Assembly (NCBI GenBank): GCA_013375455.1
Contig: JABXJT010000029.1
Span: 1 to 54,237, forward strand
DNA length: 54,237 bases
Reading direction: 5' to 3'
From: Candidatus Helarchaeota archaeon
GTDB lineage: Archaea; Asgardarchaeota; Lokiarchaeia; Helarchaeales; HEL-GB-A
The translations under genes and the position numbers were made by a program. Positions 42,550 to 51,181 of this stretch are shown in pieces. The notes beneath the pieces were generated by a model. That model saw only the letters and a program-made list of their open reading frames with translations, searched no databases and was not told where the DNA came from. The first letter of the stretch is position 1. Each line of letters starts with the position of its first letter.

Positions 42550-43707
42550 TTAATCTTTTGTCCGTGTCAAAACATGAACACATGCCGCTGACCCAGTAGC
42601 ACCACGCCCCAAACCAATATTATGTTGCAAACCATATTCAACATCTGGAACTTGAACTTTTCCTGCTTGTCCTCGGAGTTGATCGAAAATTTCTACGATT
42701 TGCGCCACGCCACTAGCCCCAATTGGATGTCCTTTCGAAATCAACCCTCCTGATGGATTGATTGGTTTGGAACCATCCAACATCACCATCCCCTCTTCCA
42801 GCAATTTATGGCCTTCACCTTTTTTAGCAAATCCTAGGTCTTCATATGATACTAGCTCGGTAATTGTAAAACAGTCATGAACCTCTGCTACATCAATATC
42901 CTTTGGTTCAACCCCTGCCATTTTATAAGCCGCCTTTGCTGCCATTTCACTTGCAGGGAAACCGACAAGAGCTTTATCCTCCCCTAATTGCCAACTATAA
43001 ATGGATGCTCCACTACCGGCAACATAAACGGGAGTATCTGTATAATTTCTTGCCAATTCTGCTTTACAAATCAGAACAGCAGCAGCTCCATCAGTAATGG
43101 GGCAGCAGTCCATCAAAGACAATGGCCAGCTTACAATGGGACTTTTCATTGCTTTTTCTAGTGTTAGGGGAAACTGATAATGGGCATGTGGGTATTTTGC
43201 CCCATTATTATGATTTTTTACGCTTACCATTGCGAGATGTTCTCTTGTTGAACCGAATTGATGCATATGCCTGGTCGCACGGAGCCCAAAGAATGCAGGT
43301 AGTGTTCTACCCCTGCGCCAAATATCTTGCACTTCGCCCGCTCTAGCAATCAGTCCTCCTTTTGAATCTTTCATTTTTTCAACGCCTACTACGAGCACTA
43401 CATCATATACTCCTGCTGCAACACTAAAACAAGCATTACGAAATGCATCCGAACCTGTTGCGCACCCGTTCGTATTTCTCGAGATCGGAATATTGTACAA
43501 CCCTAAAGGATGAGCGAGATCTACACCAGAATGAGCTCGACTACTTCCAAACCATGCAGCTTGGATATCACTCTCGTTAAAATTTTTATCTACTGTTTTA
43601 ATCATGTTCAAATAAGCCTCTTCGATCATATCATCAACGCTTTTATCAAATAGCTCTCCAAATCTGTCGATTAAGGCTCCACCAATAACTGCAACTTTAT
43701 TCTTCAT
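42550..43707 (-). CDS. SCPx-type thiolase
   Basis: A 385-residue thiolase-fold enzyme of the SCPx/archaeal acetoacetyl-CoA thiolase group. The acyl-accepting Cys82 is in NGCATGSDA, His277 is in VHDCF and His327 in GGLISKGHPIG, so catalysis should be intact. In archaea this enzyme pairs with HMG-CoA synthase and a DUF35 protein in a complex that passes acetoacetyl-CoA directly. All three genes are consecutive here (HMGS-like, DUF35, thiolase, with gaps of 18 and 23 bases). Related SCPx thiolases with DUF35 partners also cleave steroid or branched acyl-CoAs, so a degradative role is an alternative. Confidence 0.9.
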   Translation of the reverse strand: MKNKVAVIGGALIDRFGELFDKSVDDMIEEAYLNMIKTVDKNFNESDIQAAWFGSSRAHSGVDLAHPLGLYNIPISRNTNGCATGSDAFRNACFSVAAGVYDVVLVVGVEKMKDSKGGLIARAGEVQDIWRRGRTLPAFFGLRATRHMHQFGSTREHLAMVSVKNHNNGAKYPHAHYQFPLTLEKAMKSPIVSWPLSLMDCCPITDGAAAVLICKAELARNYTDTPVYVAGSGASIYSWQLGEDKALVGFPASEMAAKAAYKMAGVEPKDIDVAEVHDCFTITELVSYEDLGFAKKGEGHKLLEEGMVMLDGSKPINPSGGLISKGHPIGASGVAQIVEIFDQLRGQAGKVQVPDVEYGLQHNIGLGRGATGSAACVHVLTRTKD

Positions 43708-43730
43708 CTCATTTCACTCCTAATTTCTAA

Positions 43731-44144
43731 TTATTTCTCCTCCTGAAGAGGGAGACACTTCCAAGAATAAACCCAATGCCCCTCGGATTCGAAAATTTCT
43801 CGTGGTATCAATTGAACTCGCATTCCCACTTTCACATCCTCTGGTTTCGTTTCCGTAAAAACACACCAAAGCCTTGGCCCATCGTCAAATTGAACGATAC
43901 CAGCAGGTAATGGAGGTTCCATCGTTTTGGGTAAGTAATATTGAATGATATAAGTAAGAAGCGTGCCCTTACCTGAGAAATGAACAGGTTCAATAATTTC
44001 TTCGTCCTTTAATGGCTTTGCTTGACATTTCATGCAGATTTTTCTTTTCCTTGGAAACGAAATATACCCGCATTTTTTACATTTATATCCAATTAATTGA
44101 TAATTTTGCTGTATTTCTCTCCATATAGGTGGTGATATTCCCAT
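43731..44144 (-). CDS. DUF35 OB-fold protein with rubredoxin-like zinc ribbon
   Basis: A 137-residue protein with an N-terminal helix, a zinc ribbon (YKCKKCGYISFPRKRKICMKC at about 20-40, with four Cys) and an OB-fold domain from about 50 to 135 (GKGTLLTYIIQY, PAGIVQFDDGPRLWC, VGMRVQLIP). This is the DUF35 architecture found beside thiolases. In archaeal HMG-CoA synthesis such a protein bridges HMGS and thiolase and forms part of the shared CoA channel. Its position between those genes fits this. It has no catalytic role of its own. A DUF35 partner for an aldolase-type thiolase is an alternative. Confidence 0.9.
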   Translation of the reverse strand: MGISPPIWREIQQNYQLIGYKCKKCGYISFPRKRKICMKCQAKPLKDEEIIEPVHFSGKGTLLTYIIQYYLPKTMEPPLPAGIVQFDDGPRLWCVFTETKPEDVKVGMRVQLIPREIFESEGHWVYSWKCLPLQEEK

Positions 44145-44162
44145 AAACTCATCTCCTTTTTA

Positions 44163-45188
44163 TCAACCTCTTTTTATTAATTTGTTATATCTCAAACTGG
44201 TGAAATAATCAATGTATTCTTTATCCTCAATGAAGTGTTTCACGGATGTAATTTTTCCTTTTTTCTCCTCAATAGCGTCTTTTACTTCTAGAGTGATGGC
44301 ATCACTCCCCCCCGAGCCAAAAGAGACGCAAAGAATCTTTTCTCCCGCCTTTGCGTTATCTAAAACCGAAGCTAACCCAATTAAAACTGAAGCAGAACCA
44401 GTATCACCAAAATTAGAAAATATTAATCCTTTAGCTAATTGTTCTTTTGAAATCTTTAATCTTTTTGCCATATCAGAAATCCACCTTTGGGGTGCAGGAC
44501 CCGATTGCTGGAAAATAACGTGATTAAAGTCTCCAACTGAAAAACCTGTCTTTTTCAATGAATTCTGAACGGTTGTACTCATAATTTTTATTGCGTTACC
44601 TCGAACAAACCGTCCATCTCCCATTGTAGGATCAGCCCCCTCGTGCCTCCATTTCTCACGAAATGTTGTACTATAGGATTCGATATCAAGAATTTCGGCG
44701 ATTACACCATTATTTCCAAGAATGAGAGATCCAGCTCCCGAGGATGCCGTGTAATCTAATTCAGAACCCGGATGCGCCGATAAACAATCAGCTGCAACTA
44801 TGACCCCTGCCTTACTTCTGCCTGCATTAAGAGCATCAACGCAAGACTGAAGGGCAAGAGTTGAAGCCCTTGGAGAAGCCCCAAAATCTGCTGGAGTGAT
44901 GTTTTCTTTACAACCTAACGCGTATGCAAGTTGATTTGAAATAGCACCCTCAATTAAAGGGGAGGAAAAAGTGCAGAAATAGACTAATCCTACCAATCCC
45001 GGATCAATTCCTGCATGAGTCATTGCATTTCGAGCCGCGTTTAAACCCAAAGGGAAAATATCCTCATCTATAGCGGGAATGGCTTTCTCACCTGGAATCT
45101 TTCGTGGCTGTAACCATGCTTGCGCAATATCGCTAATTTTTAAACGGTAATACGGAATATAAATCCCATATCCAACAATACCGACCAT
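44163..45188 (-). CDS. HMG-CoA synthase-like protein lacking catalytic Cys and His
   Basis: A 341-residue thiolase-fold protein, close to the usual archaeal HMGS length. It starts MVGIVGYGIYIPYYRL, as in archaeal HMGS, and ends the fold with ILCVSFGSGGSDA. The loop that normally reads FACKA around the nucleophilic Cys is DFGASPRAST at 101-110, with no Cys. The usual FHxP catalytic His is Gln in FQQSGP at about 226-231. NFGDTGSAS replaces NxGNT. So ordinary condensation of acetyl-CoA with acetoacetyl-CoA is unlikely; it may be a structural partner or have different chemistry. It lies 18 bases before DUF35. Confidence 0.8.
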   Translation of the reverse strand: MVGIVGYGIYIPYYRLKISDIAQAWLQPRKIPGEKAIPAIDEDIFPLGLNAARNAMTHAGIDPGLVGLVYFCTFSSPLIEGAISNQLAYALGCKENITPADFGASPRASTLALQSCVDALNAGRSKAGVIVAADCLSAHPGSELDYTASSGAGSLILGNNGVIAEILDIESYSTTFREKWRHEGADPTMGDGRFVRGNAIKIMSTTVQNSLKKTGFSVGDFNHVIFQQSGPAPQRWISDMAKRLKISKEQLAKGLIFSNFGDTGSASVLIGLASVLDNAKAGEKILCVSFGSGGSDAITLEVKDAIEEKKGKITSVKHFIEDKEYIDYFTSLRYNKLIKRG

Positions 45189-45277
45189 ACCTCTAATCTC
45201 CTCTTATTATTACTTTTGTACCTTCAAAATTAATTTTAGCATTTTTATTTTTTATTGTATAATAATTTCATGACTTT

Positions 45278-47005
45278 TCATTTCATCGCATTTTTATTAA
45301 TTTTAGCTAGTTCTTTTTCGAGTAAATCCCTCCTAGCTATCTTTCCTACGGCAGTTTTTGGAATAAGCGTTTTAAATTTTACGACACGAGGATATTTATA
45401 AGCAGCCATTCGTTCCTTACAAAAATTAATGATATCTTCCTCAGTGACTTTCCCCCGGTACTGCTTGTTTAAAGAAACATACGCTGTGATAACCTCACCA
45501 ACTTTTAAGTCTGGAATACCGATTACCGCGCATTCTTTTACTCCCGGATGTTCGTGGAGCGTTTTTTCCACTTCTTGGGGAAAGATCCGATATCCCTTAT
45601 ATTTAATCATTTCCTTCGTTCGTCCTATGATGTAAAAGTAACCATCCTCGTTCATTTTTGCTATATCACCCGTATGAAGCCAACCCTCTGTAATGGTGGC
45701 GGCTGTACGTTCTGGATGTTTCCAGTACCCTTGCATTATTTGGGGCCCTCTTATTAGTAGTTCACCTGCTTCTTCTGGCCCACACTCATCACCTGTTTTA
45801 AGGTCAATTATTTTCACATCAGTATCAATAATAGGAATGCCCACTGAGCGTGAATCGATGATATTTAACCAAGGGGGTTGGCTCATAACAACTCCACATT
45901 CAGTTAGGCCATATCCTTGGGATAGCTGCTCATGACCAAACCATTCTTTCACTTTCTTGGCAATTTCTGGTGGTAATCCTGCAGAACTCGCCCCAATTCT
46001 TTGTAATGAGGATAAATCATATTGTTTAATAGATTTATGTTGTTCAAGGTATTCAAGAAGATAGACAAATATCGTGGGCGTACCTATAAAGCGATCTACT
46101 TTATATTTTTCTATTGCTTCAAGAATCTCCTTCGCATTAAACCTCTCCCATAAAATGATCATATCTGCCCGAAAAATTGAACCTATGATCCCAAGGAAGC
46201 CCATTATATGACAGATTGGGAGAAAAATTAATCGTGCCATATTACTATATTTTTGGTCAAGCTCTTCTTTAGTCGACCAAGTGTATGCGTATTGGGTAAC
46301 ATTTGAGACAATGTTGTGGTGCGTTAACATCACGCCTTTGGGCAAACCGGTGGTACCACCCGTATAAGCTAACACCGCAAGATCTTTTTTTGGGGCTATC
46401 TTCACATTTGGAGGTTCTGGAAGATAATCTTCGATTAATTTAGTGAAACTTAAGGTTCCTGGCTCCGTTTTTTCTCCAATAGTGATTATATTTTGAATAT
46501 TTAATTCCTCTAACGCTTGTTTAACTAATGGCAATAAATCATTTTGTATGATAATTGTATTTATGATTTCCGAATCGGTTATCACATGTTTTATTTCTTT
46601 CTTTCGGAGCAAAGGATTAATAGGGCATGCAGCTGCGCCTGTCAGCGTGATTCCAAATATGCTATAGATAAATTCCGGACAATTTCTAGTCATTAAGGCG
46701 ACAGCATCGCCCTTCTGAACTCCTAAATCATATAGGGCAGCAGCAAGCTTATCGGAAAAACCCATTAACTGCTGATATGATATTTTATTTTCGGTTGGAA
46801 CATAATGTATCGCTGTTTTTTCTGGAACTTGAGTTGCAGCGTGCCGTCCCAACTCGAATAAAGGTAATTCTGGATACTTAATCGTGGCTGGAATGTTTTG
46901 GGGTCGCCATTGCTCCCATTGTTGATTCTGCCGCACCCATGGACTCGGACGATCATAATAGAGCTCGATTCCTAAAATCCCTCTTTCCATGGAAAACCAA
47001 AACAT
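45278..47005 (-). CDS. AMP-forming acyl-CoA ligase
   Basis: A 575-residue ANL-superfamily ligase, which activates a carboxylic acid to its acyl-adenylate and then to the CoA thioester. The P-loop is LAYTGGTTGLPKGVMLTHHN near 212. YGLTECGV near 365, GWLHTGDIAKMNEDGYFYIIGRTKEMIKYKG near 440-470 and PKTAVGKIARRDL near the end with the catalytic Lys are all present. Most like medium/long-chain fatty acid ligases. Met6 is an alternative start. It is the first gene of the minus-strand run leading to the HMGS-like, DUF35 and thiolase genes (89 bases before the HMGS-like gene). Confidence 0.92.
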   Translation of the reverse strand: MFWFSMERGILGIELYYDRPSPWVRQNQQWEQWRPQNIPATIKYPELPLFELGRHAATQVPEKTAIHYVPTENKISYQQLMGFSDKLAAALYDLGVQKGDAVALMTRNCPEFIYSIFGITLTGAAACPINPLLRKKEIKHVITDSEIINTIIIQNDLLPLVKQALEELNIQNIITIGEKTEPGTLSFTKLIEDYLPEPPNVKIAPKKDLAVLAYTGGTTGLPKGVMLTHHNIVSNVTQYAYTWSTKEELDQKYSNMARLIFLPICHIMGFLGIIGSIFRADMIILWERFNAKEILEAIEKYKVDRFIGTPTIFVYLLEYLEQHKSIKQYDLSSLQRIGASSAGLPPEIAKKVKEWFGHEQLSQGYGLTECGVVMSQPPWLNIIDSRSVGIPIIDTDVKIIDLKTGDECGPEEAGELLIRGPQIMQGYWKHPERTAATITEGWLHTGDIAKMNEDGYFYIIGRTKEMIKYKGYRIFPQEVEKTLHEHPGVKECAVIGIPDLKVGEVITAYVSLNKQYRGKVTEEDIINFCKERMAAYKYPRVVKFKTLIPKTAVGKIARRDLLEKELAKINKNAMK

Positions 47006-47256
47006 CCTTTTTTTTCTAATTTTATGTAATCAAATTTATGGCTGAATAATTTATTAAATAATTAGATTAGAATTTTTGTAATAATTTATTATTTATAAAA
47101 AATTTAGTATGCTAAAAAACTTTTAAATCAAGTTTCCAATTTGATAGTCAGTAGTTCTCTTATTATCGCGCATCTTTTCTCTAAAAATAATGAGTCATTC
47201 AAAGTTACTTACGATCTCTCTCTAAATTCTCTCTAAATTATCTTAAAAATCAATCT

Positions 47257-48099
47257 TTAAGTTTGGGAATTCTGTGGATGACTTAATTTCCATTTAGATA
47301 TTACCTTGTGAATATAACTTACACTCGTGCCTATGATCTGACTGAGAAGCTCCTCGACATATCGTTTTTTCATAGATCCCTCCCATTCTCGCAGAATACC
47401 CTGCTGGAGCAGATGGTGGATGAGGTCCTTCTTAGTTTTTCTCTCACCCCTCTTACGTTCCTTTTCGATTATTGTCTTGATTTTGGGAAGTGTTTTAAAT
47501 AAATTCTTCAATAATTCAACCGCTTTCGCATTTAATTCCTTGGTGGAGGAGCTCATAATACATTCAAATATCTTTTTATATTCACTAATGTAGGGCTTAA
47601 ATCCATGGATTTTTAGGAGACTATCCGCTGAATGATTTCTAATAAGGTAATTAGGATCCATAATTCCTTTAAAAAGAGCATCGATTACTTCTTGAGTAGG
47701 GTAATTCCCGAGAACCATTGCTGCTTCTACTCGATCAGACGTACGTGCACTCAAGAATTCACTGATTAAAACAGGAATATACTCCCCAGATCCTTCGATA
47801 TCTTCAATGGCTGCAGCAATCCTGATTCTTAGAACTGGAGGTGAATTTTTTATCTTCTCTTTAAGTATTGGTAATGCTTTCTTAGATTTTAGACAAGCTA
47901 ATCCTTTAGTTGGCCACATGTCCCCCTTTTTCACACTTTCTATTAATAGATCTTCCGCTTCCGCTTTTTCTTTATCATCTAAATCAAGAATCACTTCAGG
48001 TAAGTAACCAACGCCATTATGAATTTGGTAATATATAGATTTGTTGAAAAATTCCTCCATAAACCGGTTCCAAGCTGGACTCCTCTTTTTTTTGGTCAT
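47257..48099 (-). CDS. HEAT-repeat protein with C-terminal helix-turn-helix
   Basis: A 280-residue helical protein. Residues 25-215 contain about five HEAT/PBS-type helical pairs (KKALPILKEKIKN, RIRIAAAIEDIEG, RVEAAMVLGNYPTQEVIDAL). A basic region follows, then a helix-turn-helix of the form LSQIIGTSVSYIHKVISKW near 250-270, similar to resolvase/Hin-type or MerR-like recognition helices. No family named. It diverges from the hotdog gene with about 220 bases between starts, so it may regulate the acyl-CoA genes. The upstream gap 47006-47256 shows only A/T-rich sequence and a short CTCTCTAAATT repeat near 47217-47239. Confidence 0.7.
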   Translation of the reverse strand: MTKKKRSPAWNRFMEEFFNKSIYYQIHNGVGYLPEVILDLDDKEKAEAEDLLIESVKKGDMWPTKGLACLKSKKALPILKEKIKNSPPVLRIRIAAAIEDIEGSGEYIPVLISEFLSARTSDRVEAAMVLGNYPTQEVIDALFKGIMDPNYLIRNHSADSLLKIHGFKPYISEYKKIFECIMSSSTKELNAKAVELLKNLFKTLPKIKTIIEKERKRGERKTKKDLIHHLLQQGILREWEGSMKKRYVEELLSQIIGTSVSYIHKVISKWKLSHPQNSQT

Positions 48100-48322
48100 T
48101 GTTATCCCTTCTTTTTTGAGTAATCTAGAATAACCTTATTGTGGTTTTATAACTATTTTTATTTAAAAAAGAAGATAGACAATTTATTTGACTTACTAAG
48201 CAGTGAGATTAAAGATGGTAGCCAATTTTTATAAAAATTTATAAGTTTTTATAACTAATTTGAAGGTTAAATAGTTGTGTCCAAAATTAGACTCGGATAA
48301 AGTAAATTTTGAGGTCTTAGAC

Positions 48323-48787
48323 ATGTCTGAAAAACATACACCGCCTAAATATCTCGAATTAATTGGCATGAAAGTTCCTGGCATTCCCTATAAAATTGAA
48401 GCAGAAAGAATGATAATATTCAATGAATCGATTGGGGTTAAGAATCTCGAGGAATTTAAGGAACCTGAGACAGGAAAAACACGAATTCACCCAGCCTTTG
48501 CAAATGTAATAATGCGGTATTCAAAGGGTTCAATTAGAGATTTTAATTTAAAGGATGGGTCGCCACTAATTAAGGTCTTTGGGTTCTTATTGCATACTTC
48601 ACAAGCATATGAATTTGTTAAACCCGTTTATGCAGGGGATAAAGTCACAACCGAGATGGTTATCGATGAAATTTATGAAAAAAGGAACCGTCTCTGGATT
48701 TTTTTTAAATATACAACAAGAAATCAAGACGATGAAGTTGTCATAATTACCAGAGCTAGTATTGCAATAGGAAAGGGTGGTTATTAA
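48323..48787 (+). CDS. MaoC-like hotdog-fold protein
   Basis: A 154-residue protein resembling MaoC/FAS1-type dehydratase N-terminal domains. RIHPAFANVIMRY near 52, LLHTSQAYEFVKPVYAGDKVT near 82 and EIYEKRNRLWIFFKYTTRNQDDEVV near 110-135 are typical of hotdog hydratases; the DxxxxH pair of true R-hydratases is not clear, so it may be catalytically weak or a partner subunit. I start at ATG 48323, which follows GAGG by 8 bases; an upstream TTG at 48275 is less likely. The role would be enoyl-CoA hydration or thioester binding in the acyl-CoA cluster. Confidence 0.7.
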   Translation: MSEKHTPPKYLELIGMKVPGIPYKIEAERMIIFNESIGVKNLEEFKEPETGKTRIHPAFANVIMRYSKGSIRDFNLKDGSPLIKVFGFLLHTSQAYEFVKPVYAGDKVTTEMVIDEIYEKRNRLWIFFKYTTRNQDDEVVIITRASIAIGKGGY

Positions 48788-48798
48788 TCCACTAAACT

Positions 48799-50322
48799 TT
48801 AACTTCTCGTGGATTTTTTTTCAGCTAATTTTTGCTTATATTCATAATACTCATGCAACTTGAAAAGGATCCGTGCGGCAGCTTGCCCCGAAGGTGCGAC
48901 AAGCACTCCCTGGTTTATAAATTTACGGACAATTCCGTATTGTATGGGGGCTTCCGCTGTGTAGAAGCCTAAAGGTAAAATTAGTGGTTTAGAAGATTTT
49001 TGAGCTATCCTAGCGATGGTTTGCACCATACTGAAATCAAAACTTTTCATTATGTCTTTGGACACGCCAAGCGCGGTGTTGGGGTTGTTTTTCGCAAATT
49101 CTTCGAAATCCTTGTTATCATAGATGAGCGAAAATCCGATGGCTGGACGGGCGATAACCGCGTCAATATTAGGATCATCCAAAAGAATTTTAATGACCTT
49201 AGAATAGGAACCGACCTCCCAAGACGCAACTAAATCAACTGGATTCCGATGTGGCCAGTAGGGTGGAAGCAATTGACTCAACTTTTCAATTGTTGATGGA
49301 TCGAGCGGAGCAAGGACCAATCCTTCAGATTCAGCTTGATCTGCCATCAGCACGCAAAATCCACCACCACCACCCATTAATCCCACTCGCCGCCCTCTCG
49401 GAAACTTTGGGGGATCGTATGAGAGGCATTGAGTAAAAGCTCTGCCCATATCTACTAATTCAGTCATAGTACTAACTTCAATTACCCCATGCTGCGTGAA
49501 CACCGCCTCATATAATTCCTGACTCCCCGTTAAGGAACCCGTATGGGATTTCGCCGTCTCTCTTCCGCTTTTCGTTTTTCCTCCCTTGATTAAAATGATT
49601 GGTTTTTCTATTTTTTTAACCACTTCAATGAACTCGCGTCCTTTTCTTAACCCTTCAATAAAGCCCAAAATAATTTGAGTATCCGGATCTATCCCGAAAT
49701 ACTTTAAATAATCTTCAAACTTGAGGTCTATCTCATTTCCGGAACTTACAAATTTGCTAAAACCCAACCCATGAATCGTCCCAGATCGCAAAGTCGTGAT
49801 GCCCCAAGTTCCAGATTGGGACACGATACTGGCATTAATCTTTCGGCGGGCAGGCGGAAAACCAAACCCCATTTCACCCACAAGATTAGATTCTGTACAA
49901 GCTATGCCCATACAGTTCGGTCCTACGACACGAATATCTCCTTTTTTTAACAGACGCAGAATTTCTTCCTTTAATTTTAAACCTATTGTGTCATATCCTG
50001 CCATTTCCCCAAATCCCGCAGTAATAATGACTGCGAATTTCACGTTCTGCTCAATACACTCTTCTAAGACGGCTGGAACTTTAAAGTTCGGAATTGTTAT
50101 AATCGCTAAATCGAGTTCGCCGGGAATCTCTTTTAGATTTGAGTAGGCTTTAAGTCCAAATAATTTTTCGTGATTCGGATTAATTGGATATATATCCCTT
50201 TGATAGTTACAAGCGATAAGATTGGTAACAACTTGAGCTCCTACCTTATTTTGCTTATTAGAGGCGCCAATAACGCATATATTGTTCGGATTAAAGAGTT
50301 GGTGTAAGTTTATTTGACGCAC
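48799..50322 (-). CDS. NDP-forming acyl-CoA synthetase alpha-chain-like protein (copy 3)
   Basis: A 507-residue ACD-alpha relative with an intact set: NICVIGASNKQNKVGA near 14, RVVGPNCMGIACTE near 135, SIVSQSGTWG near 165 and the His loop KSHTGSLTG near 258. It also has MGGGGGFCVLMADQA near 317, the second CoA-ligase-like domain. It is the longest of the three, with a short Lys-rich tail. It converges with the hotdog gene. No beta chain lies nearby. Its presence with an AMP-forming ligase, thiolase and hotdog protein suggests ATP-generating use of acyl-CoA; substrate unknown. Confidence 0.9.
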   Translation of the reverse strand: MRQINLHQLFNPNNICVIGASNKQNKVGAQVVTNLIACNYQRDIYPINPNHEKLFGLKAYSNLKEIPGELDLAIITIPNFKVPAVLEECIEQNVKFAVIITAGFGEMAGYDTIGLKLKEEILRLLKKGDIRVVGPNCMGIACTESNLVGEMGFGFPPARRKINASIVSQSGTWGITTLRSGTIHGLGFSKFVSSGNEIDLKFEDYLKYFGIDPDTQIILGFIEGLRKGREFIEVVKKIEKPIILIKGGKTKSGRETAKSHTGSLTGSQELYEAVFTQHGVIEVSTMTELVDMGRAFTQCLSYDPPKFPRGRRVGLMGGGGGFCVLMADQAESEGLVLAPLDPSTIEKLSQLLPPYWPHRNPVDLVASWEVGSYSKVIKILLDDPNIDAVIARPAIGFSLIYDNKDFEEFAKNNPNTALGVSKDIMKSFDFSMVQTIARIAQKSSKPLILPLGFYTAEAPIQYGIVRKFINQGVLVAPSGQAAARILFKLHEYYEYKQKLAEKKSTRS

Positions 50323-50403
50323 GCTTTCACACCATTTGATAGCTTACAATTCAAAAGATTATATGAATAAAAGAATTATAGTTAGAAAGTATATCAAGCT
50401 ATC

Positions 50404-51153
50404 TTGAAAAGAGTGATTTCCCTGAAGTTTTTATATTTTTGCGCTCATCCAGACGATTTGGAATTTAATATAAGCAATTTTATGATTACCGTCGCGGAAA
50501 ATCCAAAAAACGAATGTAAAATCGTATCTATGACGAAAGGGGAGATGGGAACTTATAATAAAGAATTAAAAGGCGAAAAATTGGGTAAAATTCGAGAACA
50601 AGAACTGAGGCGAGCTGCAAAGATTGAAGGAATCTCCCAAGTAGAGTTTTTAGGTCAAATCGATGCCCATACCAAAATAAACCAAGAAACCATCGATTCA
50701 GCACGTGCCATAATAGAATCTTTTACCCCAGATGTGGTTTTTGCACCCGAGTGCCTGTATTATTACTATGTCCACAGGGATCACGTAAATACAGGATTAA
50801 TTGTCTATCATCTCATTAAAAAACTAAAACCCCCTAATCGACCCAAATTATTCACGTATAATTCCTATGTAAATACTCATTACTTTCCGATGAAGCATTG
50901 GAGACGTCAAAGCAAAGCATTATTGGTTCATAAAAGCCAGTATTGGCTCTTACTACCTGCTTATCCCCTCCGCTTCATCTTGGGACTCTACTTCGGATTT
51001 TGCCTTCCTCGTCGATACCGTCGCTTTCTAATGGCAGAAGCCTATAGAAAAGTGGATTTTCAGGCGGATTCAACAAATAAATTGGGATTAAAACAACGAA
51101 TATTTGGGCGAATTGCCGCAAAACTTAAGTCCATAGTTAAACCTATGGTCTAA
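50404..51153 (+). CDS. PIG-L/LmbE-type N-acetylglucosaminyl deacetylase
   Basis: A 249-residue zinc hydrolase. FCAHPDDLEF near 12-21 holds the first metal ligands and the catalytic Asp, and VHRDHV near 122-127 the second His pair; TKGEMGTYN and REQELRRAAKIEG are the usual connecting signatures. Family members deacetylate GlcNAc-linked lipids or other amide sugars. The start is a TTG at 50404 or a GTG at 50413, without clear Shine-Dalgarno. It precedes a DUF457-like membrane protein by 28 bases, a pairing that suggests glycolipid processing. Confidence 0.88.
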   Translation: MKRVISLKFLYFCAHPDDLEFNISNFMITVAENPKNECKIVSMTKGEMGTYNKELKGEKLGKIREQELRRAAKIEGISQVEFLGQIDAHTKINQETIDSARAIIESFTPDVVFAPECLYYYYVHRDHVNTGLIVYHLIKKLKPPNRPKLFTYNSYVNTHYFPMKHWRRQSKALLVHKSQYWLLLPAYPLRFILGLYFGFCLPRRYRRFLMAEAYRKVDFQADSTNKLGLKQRIFGRIAAKLKSIVKPMV

Positions 51154-51181
51154 TCGTAATAAAAAAAATGGAAGATTAAAA

